From: an uncultured Prevotellaceae bacterium
Lineage (GTDB): Bacteria; Bacteroidota; Bacteroidia; Bacteroidales; Bacteroidaceae
Direction: 5' to 3'
Length of the DNA stretch: 59,833 bases
Assembly: GCA_900314985.1 (NCBI GenBank)
Contig: OMXL01000034.1
Location: 1-59,833 of the forward strand
A program made the position numbers and the translations under genes. Position 1 is the stretch's first letter, and every line of letters starts with the position of its first letter. Positions 1 to 8,860 of the stretch are shown here, in pieces. The notes beneath the pieces were generated by a model. That model saw only the letters and a list, made by a program, of their open reading frames with translations. It was not told the DNA's origin and did no database searches.

Positions 1-1308
1 TTCCAGCTCTGTGGGAACCTCGAAGTCGAAGAAAGGAATCTTCTTGGTAGGAGCCTTCAGGATAGCACCACCCAGGATAGCGTCGATGATACCACGAGTG
101 TCGCGGATAGAGATACGCTTGCCAGTGCCGTTCCAACCAGTGTTTACGAGGTATGCCTTAGCACCGCTCTTCTCCATCTTCTTAACGAGCTCCTCAGCAT
201 ACTTGGTGGGGTGCAGCTCGAGGAATGCCTGACCGAAGCAAGCAGAGAAGGTCGGAGTGGGTTCAGTGATACCACGCTCTGTACCAGCCAGCTTAGCTGT
301 GAAACCAGACAGGAAGTAGTACTTGGTCTGCTCTGGAGTCAGGATAGATACGGGAGGCAGTACGCCGAAGGCGTCAGCAGAGAGGAAGATAACGTTCTTA
401 GCGTCAGGACCAGCGCTCTTGCCGTTAACCTTCTGGGCAATCTTCTCGATGTGGTCGATAGGATATGATACACGAGTATTCTCAGTTACGCTCTTGTCAG
501 CGAAGTCGATCTTGCCGTCCTCAGCAACAGTTACGTTCTCGAGCAGAGCGTTGCGACGGATAGCGTTGTAGATGTCGGGCTCGCTCTCCTTGTCAAGGTT
601 GATAACCTTAGCGTAGCAACCACCTTCGAGGTTGAATACGCCCTCGTCGTCCCATCCGTGCTCGTCGTCACCAATCAGCAGACGCTTAGGATCGGTAGAC
701 AGCGTGGTCTTACCAGTACCAGACAGACCGAAGAAGATAGCGGTGTTCTTACCCTCCATGTCGGTGTTAGCAGAGCAGTGCATAGAAGCGATACCCTGCA
801 GAGGCAGATAGTAGTTCTGCATAGAGAACATACCCTTCTTCATCTCACCACCGTACCAGGTGTTGATGTGGATGAACATGTTCTTAACGAAGTGTGCCTG
901 CCAAGCTACCTCAACGATGAAGCGAACGCGAAGACGTGTAGCAGCGTTAGCACCGCAGAAAGCGTCAACGACATAGAGGTCCTTGTTGCAGAGCTCCTTG
1001 ATGGCGATCTCCTTAACCTTTGCCCAAACCTCCTCGCTCATGGGGTGGTTGTCGTTCTTGTATTCCTCAGTAGTCCACCATACCTTATCCTCGCTCTGAG
1101 CATCCTTTACGATGTACTTGTCCTTAGGAGAACGGCCGGTGTAGATACCAGTCATTACGTTAACAGCGTTCAGCTCGGTGTTCTGACCCTTGTCGAAACC
1201 AGTCAGACCAGCCTTAGTCTCTTCCTCAAAAAGGAACTCATACGACGGATTGTGTGCAATCACCTTTGAACCGGTGATGCCATACTGTGTCAAATCTAAC
1301 TTTGCCAT
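1..1308 (-). CDS. pckA: Phosphoenolpyruvate carboxykinase (ATP), 3' end cut by window edge
   Basis: Interconverts oxaloacetate plus ATP with phosphoenolpyruvate, CO2 and ADP in the cytoplasm. In Bacteroidetes it usually runs toward oxaloacetate and feeds fumarate reduction. The frame starts at the ATG at 1308 ([15 protein letters not shown]) and stays open for 436 codons to base 1, so roughly 100 C-terminal residues of the usual ~535 lie outside. Visible family marks are the [11 protein letters not shown] segment near the N-terminus, the kinase P-loop [11 protein letters not shown] around 710-745, and the following GDDEHGW metal/nucleotide segment. It is transcribed leftward from its own -7 box at 1363-1371, divergent from upp. 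Codon use is that of a highly expressed gene. The assignment is secure; only the C-terminus is unseen. Confidence 0.97.
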   Translation of the reverse strand, partial: MAKLDLTQYGITGSKVIAHNPSYEFLFEEETKAGLTGFDKGQNTELNAVNVMTGIYTGRSPKDKYIVKDAQSEDKVWWTTEEYKNDNHPMSEEVWAKVKEIAIKELCNKDLYVVDAFCGANAATRLRVRFIVEVAWQAHFVKNMFIHINTWYGGEMKKGMFSMQNYYLPLQGIASMHCSANTDMEGKNTAIFFGLSGTGKTTLSTDPKRLLIGDDEHGWDDEGVFNLEGGCYAKVINLDKESEPDIYNAIRRNALLENVTVAEDGKIDFADKSVTENTRVSYPIDHIEKIAQKVNGKSAGPDAKNVIFLSADAFGVLPPVSILTPEQTKYYFLSGFTAKLAGTERGITEPTPTFSACFGQAFLELHPTKYAEELVKKMEKSGAKAYLVNTGWNGTGKRISIRDTRGIIDAILGGAILKAPTKKIPFFDFEVPTELE

Positions 1309-1362
1309 AATTGTTTAACTTGTTATTTAGTGAATTTTACTATTACCTATTTTTAAACCGCT

Positions 1363-1371
1363 GCAAAGGTA
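1363..1371 (-). promoter_or_regulatory. Bacteroidetes -7 box for pckA
   Basis: On the minus strand this reads TACCTTTGC, matching the Bacteroidetes sigma-ABfr -7 consensus TAnnTTTG. It lies 55 bp upstream of the pckA ATG, giving a leader of about 45 nt. Confidence 0.7.
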
Positions 1372-1381
1372 CATATTTATA

Positions 1382-1409
1382 TTGAGAATTGAGAATGGAG
1401 AATTGAGAA
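1382..1409. repeat. Heptamer tandem repeat, unit TTGAGAA (4 units)
   Basis: Four 7-bp units (TTGAGAA, TTGAGAA, TGGAGAA, TTGAGAA) lie just upstream of the pckA -7 box, in the pckA-upp intergenic region. This is one of at least a dozen 7-bp-period arrays in the window, each with its own unit sequence. Confidence 0.8.
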
Positions 1410-1507
1410 TTTTAGTTTTTTCAGTCTTTTTTCCGTTAAAGTATATAAAAAATTGTGTGCGCTCAACATTTTTGCCAACTCTGTGTTACATTTTCAATTA
1501 TTAGTCG

Positions 1508-1516
1508 TATCTTTGC
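1508..1516 (+). promoter_or_regulatory. Bacteroidetes -7 box for upp
   Basis: TATCTTTGC on the plus strand, 22-30 bp before the upp start. The xylan-locus operator is absent at the corresponding upstream distance, so this serves as an internal negative control. Confidence 0.7.
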
Positions 1517-1537
1517 ACTCATAAAAATCCAATGAAT

Positions 1538-2233
1538 ATGCAAGTAATCAATTTTTCAGAGCAGAACAGCGTGATGAACCATTATATGGCTGAATTGCGC
1601 GACAAGAAGTATCAGCAGAACCGCCTGCTGTTCCGTAACAACATCAAGCGTATCGGCGAACTGATGGCTTACGAGCTGTCCAAGACGCTGACCTACAAGC
1701 CTAAGACCATCACCACACCGCTGGGTACCATCGACATCCCCCTGACCAAGCAGGAGGACATCGTGCTGGCTACCGTGCTGCGTGCCGGACTGCCTTTCCA
1801 CGAGGGCTTTCTGAACATGTTCGACAACGTCGACAACGGTTTCGTCTCTGCCTTCCGCATGTATATCAACCGCGAGCATACCGAGGTCGGCATCCATACC
1901 GAGTATATCGCTACCCAGAGTGCCAAGAACAAGACGCTCATCATCGTAGACCCCATGCTGGCTACAGGCGGCAGTCTGGCAGCAGCCATCGAGAGTCTGA
2001 TGGAGGCTGGCAAGCCCAAGAAAATCCACGTCTGCTGTGTCATTGCCGCCCCCGAGGGCGTCGAGATGGTCAAGCAATCCCTGCCAGAGGACAGCACCAT
2101 CTGGTGTGCCGCCATCGACCAGGGTATGAACGAGCACAAATACATCGTTCCGGGCTTCGGCGACTGCGGTGACCTCTGCTATGGCGAAAAGCTCCAGAGC
2201 TTCCGCAAAGTAGCTGAAAAATCAAAGAAATAG
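1538..2233 (+). CDS. upp: Uracil phosphoribosyltransferase
   Basis: Cytoplasmic pyrimidine salvage enzyme that makes UMP and pyrophosphate from uracil and PRPP. The PRPP-binding loop is visible as LIIVDPMLATGGS, and the C-terminal uracil-binding part as YIVPGFGDCGDLCYG. The VLRAGLPFHEGF segment is also typical of the family. The ATG at 1538 (MQVINFSEQNS) is preferred over the one two codons upstream (1532), because family members start with a short residue or two before VINFSE. It is monocistronic with its own -7 box at 1508. Its TAG stop overlaps the outer edge of a hairpin repeat that also bounds the VirE/HU pair. Identity is confident. Confidence 0.95.
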   Translation: MQVINFSEQNSVMNHYMAELRDKKYQQNRLLFRNNIKRIGELMAYELSKTLTYKPKTITTPLGTIDIPLTKQEDIVLATVLRAGLPFHEGFLNMFDNVDNGFVSAFRMYINREHTEVGIHTEYIATQSAKNKTLIIVDPMLATGGSLAAAIESLMEAGKPKKIHVCCVIAAPEGVEMVKQSLPEDSTIWCAAIDQGMNEHKYIVPGFGDCGDLCYGEKLQSFRKVAEKSKK

Positions 2234-2306
2234 TTTTTGCTTGAAAATAAGTGTCACTGTCACGCCTAACATGCAGAATGATTGCACGTTAGGCGTGACA
2301 CTTGTT
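2232..2306. terminator. Bidirectional hairpin terminator, left copy of a ~75-bp inverted repeat
   Basis: The arms AAGTGTCACTGTCACGCCTA (from 2249) and its partner ending ACACTTG (about 2304) form a long stem between convergent upp and the VirE-type gene, with a T-run at 2304-2310. The same sequence, inverted, lies at 4592-4668. Similarity extends outward through AGTTTTTGCTTGAAAA on both sides, so the two copies face each other around a 2.4-kb segment. Confidence 0.8.
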
Positions 2307-2308
2307 TT

Positions 2309-3490
2309 TTAGAGTCTCACCAGTCGGTAGACGCTACCGCGACGGGTGTGGCGAGGTGTGAGTCCCATGTCGACAAGACGATGGCCGAAGCTGGTGGGCG
2401 ACAAGTGGCGCACCACATGCTGGTCTTGAGCCGACAATTTCTGGAGCACTTCCTCGGCAGTAATCAGTTCACCCTCCTTGTTGTTGCGGGGTAGGCGGAA
2501 GAAGGTGGAGAAGAGCGTTTCTACGTCGTCTTTCACCGTGTAACGCTGGTTGCGACGCTGCATCTCGCGCTCCTGAGCCTTGGTGTAATAGGTCGGCAGC
2601 CCCGCCTCGACCTCATGAATCATCTGGGCATAGAGCTGTACATAGTCGATGTCGCCCGTGCGAATCATCTCTTTGGGTTCGAGAATCAGGAAGCGGCGCG
2701 AGCCCGAGCGGTCGTAGAGCAGCTGGCGCGAATTGCTGGTGCCCACGAAGGAGGCGATGCGTGGCAGACGATTGAAATTCTTCTTGTAAGAGCCTATAAA
2801 TGAGGGCTTCATGGTCTGCATCAGCGTCTTCAGCTCGGGCATCTTCTTCGGATTCTCCTTGTCAAACTCGTCGATGTTGACGATGGCAAACTCCACCAAC
2901 TTTCGCTGGGCATTGCCCTTGGCCGACAGCGAGAAATCGTCGGTGTAGTAGTCGCGCAACTCGGGTGGCAGCAGTTCGCGCACAAAGGTACTCTTGTGCA
3001 GACCTTGTTGTGGACTGACCAGCAGCAACATGACGGCATTGGCGTGCTTGGTGTCGTAGCCCAGCCACTGGCTGACGACGGCGCGCAGCCAGATGCGGCC
3101 CATTTCGCAACAGTAGCGATAGGGCGAGATACGGCTGAACAGGTCCTCGGTACGATCCTTGCCGTCCCATTGGCCTCGCACCGTGTCAAGCCACTGGCGC
3201 ACAGGGTGATAGTCCCAGGCGAAGTCGGAGCGCAGCCAGTGCTTGATGCGACTGTCAAGGCAGAAGATGTTGGCATCCTCAATACCACAGGCGATGGTGT
3301 TAAAGCCGCGCTCGTCGAGGGGACGCCACGCTTCGCCGGTCTCTTTGCGACGAAATTCGTAGACGTCAGTAATCACATTGTGACGCACCTCGAAGGTGTC
3401 GGCCACAAACTGTTTCATCTCACGAACAGGCATCAGAAAGTACTGCTTGCGCTGCTCGTAGTTCTGGGTAAATTTGTCTTTGTTTTCCAT
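2309..3490 (-). CDS. VirE-type P-loop protein (DUF3874-like C-terminus)
   Basis: A 393-residue protein resembling the Bacteroidetes VirE family, helicase-like P-loop ATPases found on mobile and chromosomal loci; the exact role is unknown. Visible features are a degenerate Walker A at about residues 160-168 (SPQQGLHKST, His where Gly is usual), a Walker B at 203-209 (VNIDEFD), a sensor-like VGTSN near 250, and an Arg pair in SGSRRF near 262. The C-terminal ~90 residues (VETLFSTFFR to SVYRLVRL) look like a small winged-helix domain. There is no N-terminal primase domain, so it is shorter than phage primase-helicases. It is divergent from the HU-like gene and read from the -7 box at 3629-3637. 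Membership is likely; function is open. Confidence 0.8.
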   Translation of the reverse strand: MENKDKFTQNYEQRKQYFLMPVREMKQFVADTFEVRHNVITDVYEFRRKETGEAWRPLDERGFNTIACGIEDANIFCLDSRIKHWLRSDFAWDYHPVRQWLDTVRGQWDGKDRTEDLFSRISPYRYCCEMGRIWLRAVVSQWLGYDTKHANAVMLLLVSPQQGLHKSTFVRELLPPELRDYYTDDFSLSAKGNAQRKLVEFAIVNIDEFDKENPKKMPELKTLMQTMKPSFIGSYKKNFNRLPRIASFVGTSNSRQLLYDRSGSRRFLILEPKEMIRTGDIDYVQLYAQMIHEVEAGLPTYYTKAQEREMQRRNQRYTVKDDVETLFSTFFRLPRNNKEGELITAEEVLQKLSAQDQHVVRHLSPTSFGHRLVDMGLTPRHTRRGSVYRLVRL

Positions 3491-3628
3491 TTTGTTACTA
3501 TTTTTATTTATGAATACTTATTTTCTAATTACGCTCTATAACCATCCGATTGTCAGTGAGTTCCGTTTTTCTTACACTAAATCAAAACGAATGTTAATTT
3601 TGGCTCATTTTTGAACCGTTTGAGCGTT

Positions 3629-3637
3629 GCAAAGATA
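3629..3637 (-). promoter_or_regulatory. Bacteroidetes -7 box for the VirE-type gene
   Basis: Minus-strand TATCTTTGC, implying a leader of about 130 nt before the ATG at 3490. The 439-bp gap 3491-3929 otherwise holds a CAGCTGT pair (3704-3733), a three-copy 22-bp repeat, and the promoter of the HU-like gene. Confidence 0.6.
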
Positions 3638-3765
3638 GACATTATTCTCCCTGATTCCAAGGCTTTTGTCTGTGAAAACGCCTCATTTTCAGAAAGTTCC
3701 AAAACAGCTGTACTTATCTTCCAAGACAGCTGTAGTCACCCAGAAAGAGAGCTTTATACGCTTCG

Positions 3766-3830
3766 TGCGACGGCCATCAAAAATACTTGCGACAACCGTC
3801 GCGAATATCTGCGACGGCCGTCGCATTTCT
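3766..3830. repeat. Three direct repeats of 22 bp, core TGCGACnnCC
   Basis: TGCGAC starts at 3766, 3788 and 3810, exactly 22 bp apart. The third copy contains the 14-bp perfect palindrome GCGACGGCCGTCGC and the second an imperfect version, GCGACAACCGTCGC. Two-helical-turn spacing in a divergent promoter region fits a regulator-binding array, but no regulator is identified. Confidence 0.6.
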
Positions 3831-3880
3831 TAGCATAGCAGAAAACGGTGAAAACTGTTGGTGATATGGAAATTATGTAC

Positions 3881-3888
3881 TACCTTTG
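3881..3888 (+). promoter_or_regulatory. Bacteroidetes -7 box for the HU-like gene
   Basis: TACCTTTG on the plus strand, 49 bp before the ATG at 3930 and 50 bp after the end of the 22-bp repeats. Confidence 0.6.
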
Positions 3889-3929
3889 TGGCAGATAACA
3901 ATAACTAATGTCCAAAATACTGAGAAGCA

Positions 3930-4589
3930 ATGAAGAAGATAAACCCTATTCTGTATGACGTATTTGCCACGCCGAACCCTGACGAGGAGCGTGAGCAGTT
4001 GTACTATCCCAAAGCCGTGACCTACGGCGTGCAGATGAACGATGACGAGTTGAAAGAGTATCTGGAAAAGAACACGCGCATCAATTCATCACAATTCGTC
4101 GGAGCGATTGAGGCATTGATGCAGGAGATTCCTGAGCAGTTGCTGCAGAATAAGAGTGTTCACATTCGTGGAATGGGTACATTCTATCTGAAAATTGGCG
4201 TGCGACATCGTAAAGATGCCGATGGCCACAGCTATGTCCAGAAATTTACCGATCCTAACGCCATTACCGCCCGTGACCTCTGCATCGAAGGGATTGGTTT
4301 CCGTGCCGACCCCACCTGGAACCGAAAGGTTTCTAAGGCCAAACAGCCTTTCGAACGCGCCAAAACCCGCCACCAGACGCCCATTAGCAAGAGTAAGCTG
4401 CTACTGTTTGTCGACCAGATGGTCAAGGAGAAGGGCTACGTCACCGTTCGTGATGTGGAATGCGACAAAGATACCACCAATTATCATGCTCGTAAGTTGC
4501 TCGAAGATCTCTGCAAGGGCGACCAACCTAAGTTGTACAAAGAGTTGGTTGGCCACTCGTATATCTACAAGCGCTTTGGCAAGTCATAA
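3930..4589 (+). CDS. HU-like DNA-binding protein with C-terminal extension
   Basis: A 219-residue protein. Residues 1 to about 130 resemble the HU-related (histone-like) DNA-binding family common in Bacteroidetes: YYPKAVTYGVQM opening strand, helical INSSQFVGAIEALMQEIPEQ, then SVHIRGMGTFYLKIG as the arm strand. The rest (about 140-219) is Lys/Arg-rich and then appears helical with a winged-helix-like end. No signal peptide is seen; it should act on the nucleoid. It is divergent from the VirE-type gene and the pair shares one intergenic region, so co-regulation or joint transfer is possible. The start is the only ATG close to the -7 box. Family assignment is good; the specific role is unknown. 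Confidence 0.8.
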   Translation: MKKINPILYDVFATPNPDEEREQLYYPKAVTYGVQMNDDELKEYLEKNTRINSSQFVGAIEALMQEIPEQLLQNKSVHIRGMGTFYLKIGVRHRKDADGHSYVQKFTDPNAITARDLCIEGIGFRADPTWNRKVSKAKQPFERAKTRHQTPISKSKLLLFVDQMVKEKGYVTVRDVECDKDTTNYHARKLLEDLCKGDQPKLYKELVGHSYIYKRFGKS

Positions 4590-4591
4590 AA

Positions 4592-4668
4592 AACAAGTGT
4601 CACGCCTAACGTGCATTTTGACAGCGTGTTAGGCGTGACAGTGACACTTGTTTTCAAGCAAAAACTTT
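4592..4668. terminator. Bidirectional hairpin terminator, right copy of the inverted repeat
   Basis: Hairpin AAGTGTCACGCCTAACGTGC paired with its complement ending about 4650, flanked by A- and T-runs, between the convergent HU-like gene and the hybrid regulator. It is the inverted near-copy of 2232-2306. The extra CTGTCA block lies on the outer side of both copies. Confidence 0.8.
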
Positions 4669-4704
4669 TCTAAACGTTCTTTACTTTCCTCCTTCCTCTT
4701 TCCA

Positions 4705-7700
4705 CTATCTCTCTTGATGTTCGTTCATGTATTCGCGTGGCGACATGCCGTACATCTTCTTGAAGACGGTGGAGAAGGAGGCGGCATTGCTGAAGCCGCA
4801 GGCGTACATCACTTCTGAGACGTTCATGTCGCCTGCTGACAGCAGACTGGCAGCCTTCTTCATGCGAATGTTGCGAATGAAGTCGTGGGGTGTCTGTCCT
4901 GTCAGTTCCTTCATCTTGCGGTGCAGGTGTACGCGACTGATACCCACCTCGTCGGCAATGCGGTCAACGCTGAGTTCGGCATTGTTCAGATTGTGGTTGA
5001 TGGCTACCATGACGCGCTCCAGCAGTTTTTCGTCGGGCGATTTCATCTTGATGTCCTCTACCAGCTCCTCCAGTTGGTCGTTGCGGCCGAATTTCAGCTG
5101 CAGCGTGTGGTGCGAGTGGATGAGGTTGACGATGGTACGACGCAGAATGTCCATGTTGAATGGCTTGACGATATAGGCGTCGGCGCCTGTCTCCAGGCCT
5201 TCCAACTGGTCTTCCTCGCGACTCTTGGCCGTCAGCAGAATGACGGGGATGTGGTTGGTGGCGTTGTTCGTCTTGATCTTCGAACAGAGCGTGGTACCAT
5301 CCATCTCTGGCATCATAATATCTGAGATAACCAGGTCGGGCATCGTCTTCAGCACGGCGGCGAGACCCTCCTTACCGTTACTACAATCTGTGATGTCATA
5401 GTCCTCTGACAGGGCCTCCGTCAGGTAGGAGCGTATCTCGCTATCGTCCTCAACGACAACGATTTTCTGTCGTTTACCCACCTTCGGAAGGTCGGTGCTG
5501 GTAGCTACCTCTTCTTCCTCTTGCTGCATCTCTTCCTCGATGATGCTCTCGGTGGTCTCTTCTTCCTCCACCTCGTTTGTCACCATCTCTTCTGGCGTCA
5601 GGTGCTCGTTGCCCAGCGGTATTGTTACCGTAAACTCACAGCCAGGACCGTCAGCGTTGTTGCGCGCCTCGATGCTGCCGTGGTGCAGCTCTACCAGCGA
5701 GCGTGTCAGGTCGAGTCCGATGCCCGTTCCTATGTTGCGGTCGTTGGCGCTGGATGGCGTCTGGTAGAAGCGTTCAAAGATGCGCTCCAGCTTGTCTTCA
5801 GGAATCTTTTCACCATTGTCGAAGATGCTGATAGATGCCTCTTTCTCGTTGGTAGTCAGTGTGATACGTATCTCGCCACCTGTGGGTGTAAACTTAAACG
5901 CATTAGACAGGATATTGATGATGATCTTGTCGAAATTGCCACGGTCTATCCATGCCATGATACGCTCTTGGTCGCAGTCGAAGTGGAACAGGATGTTCTT
6001 GTTCTTCGCCTGTTGGGCAAACAGCGTATAGATGTCGTTGATGAAGCTTACCAGGTTCGTATCGCGCATGTGCAGCTGCATCTGACCCTTGTCAATCTTT
6101 CTGAGGTCCATCATCTGGTTGATGAGGCCTAAGATACGCTCGGCATTGCGGCGGATGGTCTCGTAGACACCACGGCGATGCGGGTCGTTATCCTGTTTGA
6201 TAAGCGACTGTAACGGCGCTACAATCAGCGTCATAGGCGTGCGAATCTCATGACTGATGTTCATGAAGAAGCGTAGCTTGGCATCGGCCATCTCCTCAGC
6301 ATGGATGTGTTGCTGCAGTCGCAGGTTGTCCTGCTCCTTGCGATGGCGTCGCTGACGGTATTGCAAGAAGAGTGCCAGTACTATTAATATATATATAAGG
6401 TACGCAAAGGTCGTTCTGTACCATGGAGCATGGATAATCACCTCAAAACAGCGCTCTGGGGTAGGGATGCCGTTCTGTTCTGCTACCACGCAGAAGTTGT
6501 AGCTGCCCGGCTGCATGTGGCTGAAGGTAATCTCGTTGACTCCTGGCGGCATGCGCACCCACTCTTCCTTGTTGATGCGGTAGCAATAGACGATATGCTC
6601 TGGGTTGTCGTAGGTCAGCGTAGACAGCTGTACGGCGAAGGTGTTGTCGCTGCTGCTGAGTACGAAACGGTTGGAGGCGATGATGGTGGTGTCGGTCACC
6701 TGCCATACGCCCGACATGGTTCCTTTGCTGACGGGCTCGCCGTTGACGGTGAATCCGGTCAGTTTTACGTCAGCCTTCCATTGACGCTCACGGACGTCGG
6801 CAGGGTTGAACCATGTCACACCGCCCAATCCGGCGAAGACAAGGTAGCCCGTAGGTGATGCCCACGAGGCACCGTCGCTGAACTCGTTCGACTGCAGACC
6901 GTTGTCCACGAAGAAGTTGTTGGTCTTGCCCGTCTTGGGGTTCAGGCAGCACAGTCCGTGGTCGGTACCTATCCAGAGACGTCCTGTCTTGTCCTGCTCG
7001 ATAGATGCGATGCCGTTGTCGGCCAGTCCGCTCTCAATGGCCAGTCGCTTCGTCTTGCGCCGTTCCAGATCGTAGCATATCAGACCGTCGTTAGTACCGA
7101 TATAGAGCGTGCCGTCAAATTCGCGGGCTATGCGCGCTGCATTACCATATATCAGACAGTTCTCTCCGAAGGTGCTTACCCAGTCGTCTTTCTCGAGGTC
7201 CAGCGCACAGACGCCCATGGTCGTAGCGACATAGAGACGCTTGCCATCAGGCGAGAGGGAGAGTTGTGAGATATAGTCGTTCACGAGGCTGTTCACCTGG
7301 CGGTCGTCTGGAGCCTTTGTGTGCTGCACGTAGGCTTTCACGTTACCACTCTCTGGGTCTACGCGTAGCAGACCATATCCCATGGTAGCCATCCAGAGGC
7401 GCCCTTGTCGGTCGCAGATGACGTCGAAGATGCTGACATCCGGACCTTGTGGCAGCTTGAACGGATGGTATGTCAGCGATTTGCGGTCAATCCGGCCGCA
7501 GCCTTCTCTGAAGCTGCCTATCCAGATGTTGCCCTTCGTGTCCTCGCAGGCTCCGAGGATGGTAGCCGGGAAGTTCTCCTTGAAGTGCTTGATCATTTGG
7601 AAGTTCTCGTTCTGTACGTAGAGTCCGTCGCGGTCGGTACCCGTCCAGCGCCAGCCTTGCGAGTCGCCTGTCACACTGGTGATACAGGCGGTACCCAGCA

Positions 7701-8724
7701 CGTTGCGCACCCCTAACTTCGGACCCATATAGCCGAAGCCCATGGTGTGGCCGGGTTGCATGAAGATACCTTTCTGCAACAGTCCCAGCCATACGTTGCT
7801 GTTCTGGTCCTCGCAGATAGAGTAGACCTTGGCAGTGCTCAGGTCAACCTCACGGCTATAGTAAGGGTTGTCCACCAATCGGCCGTTCTGTGGGTTATAG
7901 ATGCCCAGTCCCATGCCGTCATATCCTAACATGAGGTGTCCGCGGCGGTTGAAATACAGCACGGAGATATGTCTGTTACCCGTACCTTCTATATGTACGG
8001 GCGTGGAACCGTCTAGTCGGAACAGTCCGTGGTTGGCTGTGGCGACATATACTCTGCCGTTGTCACCCTCACAGACGTCGATGATGTTGTTGCGTAATCC
8101 TTCCTCTTGGAAGAAGCGGGTAATGGTCTTGCCGTCCCAGCGCCAGAGACCCTGTGTGTCGGTGACCAGCCAGATGTGTTGTCTGCGGTCCTCCATGATA
8201 CGCTGTACTGCGTTCAAATGGGCAAAAATTCCATCTACCTGGTGTGCCTCGCGGTGTCCCTTCATCTTGAGAAGACCGTGGCCGGAGGTGCCGATGAGCA
8301 TGTCGCCGTTCTTGCGCTCCAGCAGACAGGTGATGTAGCAGGGCACCTTTCTTTTCTCTTTGTCATAGGTGGTCACTGTACGGAAGCGCTGACCGTCGAA
8401 GATCTGTAGCGCACCATACATACCGATGAAAAAGCGCCCGTTATGGTCTTGCGTCATACAGTTGACGTAGTTGCTGGCCATGCCGAGGTCTTGGCGCCCC
8501 TCTTTTTTGTAGATGCGAAACTGGTAACCATCATAGCGGTTCAGACCGTTACGGGTGGCTACCCAGATAAAACCGTCTTTGTCTAGATAGATCTGTTGGG
8601 TGTAGCTACTCGACATCTGTTTGTCTGCGTCAAAGAGCTTTCCCATCTGAGCGTTAGCAGTAATAGTGCTCGCTAAGCACAGTAGTGCAAATAGGACTTT
8701 TTTGCCCATGTGTGTATCATGCAT
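4705..8724 (-). CDS. Hybrid two-component system regulator of the xylan locus
   Basis: One-protein sensor and regulator (about 1339 residues) for xylo-oligosaccharide sensing, inner membrane. Order of parts: signal peptide GKKVLFALLCLASTITANAQ; periplasmic double beta-propeller of two-component-propeller repeats (many DxxGxxWxxT-like blades) to about residue 680; Y_Y_Y domain; one membrane helix (TTFAYLIYILIVLALFLQY); HisKA with SHEIRTP (His about 825); HATPase with NILSNAFKF and GTGIGLDL; an unusual Glu-rich linker; receiver with Asp about 1135 (SDIMMPEMDG); AraC-type helix-turn-helix end. The -7 box at 8751-8759 rules out longer upstream starts; the ATGs at 8724 and 8709 are both possible. 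It is divergent from the SusC/D operon. Analogous to XynR of Prevotella bryantii. Ligand identity is inferred from neighbours. Confidence 0.95.
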   Translation of the reverse strand: MHDTHMGKKVLFALLCLASTITANAQMGKLFDADKQMSSSYTQQIYLDKDGFIWVATRNGLNRYDGYQFRIYKKEGRQDLGMASNYVNCMTQDHNGRFFIGMYGALQIFDGQRFRTVTTYDKEKRKVPCYITCLLERKNGDMLIGTSGHGLLKMKGHREAHQVDGIFAHLNAVQRIMEDRRQHIWLVTDTQGLWRWDGKTITRFFQEEGLRNNIIDVCEGDNGRVYVATANHGLFRLDGSTPVHIEGTGNRHISVLYFNRRGHLMLGYDGMGLGIYNPQNGRLVDNPYYSREVDLSTAKVYSICEDQNSNVWLGLLQKGIFMQPGHTMGFGYMGPKLGVRNVLGTACITSVTGDSQGWRWTGTDRDGLYVQNENFQMIKHFKENFPATILGACEDTKGNIWIGSFREGCGRIDRKSLTYHPFKLPQGPDVSIFDVICDRQGRLWMATMGYGLLRVDPESGNVKAYVQHTKAPDDRQVNSLVNDYISQLSLSPDGKRLYVATTMGVCALDLEKDDWVSTFGENCLIYGNAARIAREFDGTLYIGTNDGLICYDLERRKTKRLAIESGLADNGIASIEQDKTGRLWIGTDHGLCCLNPKTGKTNNFFVDNGLQSNEFSDGASWASPTGYLVFAGLGGVTWFNPADVRERQWKADVKLTGFTVNGEPVSKGTMSGVWQVTDTTIIASNRFVLSSSDNTFAVQLSTLTYDNPEHIVYCYRINKEEWVRMPPGVNEITFSHMQPGSYNFCVVAEQNGIPTPERCFEVIIHAPWYRTTFAYLIYILIVLALFLQYRQRRHRKEQDNLRLQQHIHAEEMADAKLRFFMNISHEIRTPMTLIVAPLQSLIKQDNDPHRRGVYETIRRNAERILGLINQMMDLRKIDKGQMQLHMRDTNLVSFINDIYTLFAQQAKNKNILFHFDCDQERIMAWIDRGNFDKIIINILSNAFKFTPTGGEIRITLTTNEKEASISIFDNGEKIPEDKLERIFERFYQTPSSANDRNIGTGIGLDLTRSLVELHHGSIEARNNADGPGCEFTVTIPLGNEHLTPEEMVTNEVEEEETTESIIEEEMQQEEEEVATSTDLPKVGKRQKIVVVEDDSEIRSYLTEALSEDYDITDCSNGKEGLAAVLKTMPDLVISDIMMPEMDGTTLCSKIKTNNATNHIPVILLTAKSREEDQLEGLETGADAYIVKPFNMDILRRTIVNLIHSHHTLQLKFGRNDQLEELVEDIKMKSPDEKLLERVMVAINHNLNNAELSVDRIADEVGISRVHLHRKMKELTGQTPHDFIRNIRMKKAASLLSAGDMNVSEVMYACGFSNAASFSTVFKKMYGMSPREYMNEHQER

Positions 8725-8750
8725 AGTTTGTTTCAAGTTACAAAAACCAT

Positions 8751-8759
8751 GCAAAGATA
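8751..8759 (-). promoter_or_regulatory. Bacteroidetes -7 box for the hybrid regulator
   Basis: Minus-strand TATCTTTGC. The expected transcription start (about 8744) leaves a ~20-nt leader to the ATG at 8724. The shared operator is not present in the matching orientation and distance. Confidence 0.65.
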
Positions 8760-8787
8760 TTACTTTTGCCCCAATCCACCAAAAAAA

Positions 8788-8854
8788 TGTAACAAAAAAT
8801 AAAGTTTGTGGAATACATTTTTTTGCCCGTGTGCGTAAAAAGCAGTACTTTTGC
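8788..8854 (+). promoter_or_regulatory. Xylan operator 1 and -7 box (drives a candidate small RNA)
   Basis: Operator 8788-8815: TGTAACA, six bases, AAAG, TTTG, TGGAATA. The -7 box TACTTTTGC at 8846-8854 is 58 bp from the first TG. It is nearly identical to operator 2, 243 bp downstream, but a hairpin at 8938-8964 intervenes before the SusC gene. Confidence 0.7.
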
Positions 8855-8860
8855 ATAGTG

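Noticed and set aside
2309-4589. Prophage or conjugative element
   Set aside because: Only a VirE-type and an HU-like gene are present. No integrase, relaxase, structural gene or attachment-site duplication was found, so only the weaker inverted-repeat module idea is kept.
4676-4708. Degenerate purine-rich heptamers at the 3' end of the hybrid regulator gene
   Set aside because: AAGAGGA/AGGAGGA-like units are suggestive of the same family, but too irregular to count as an array.
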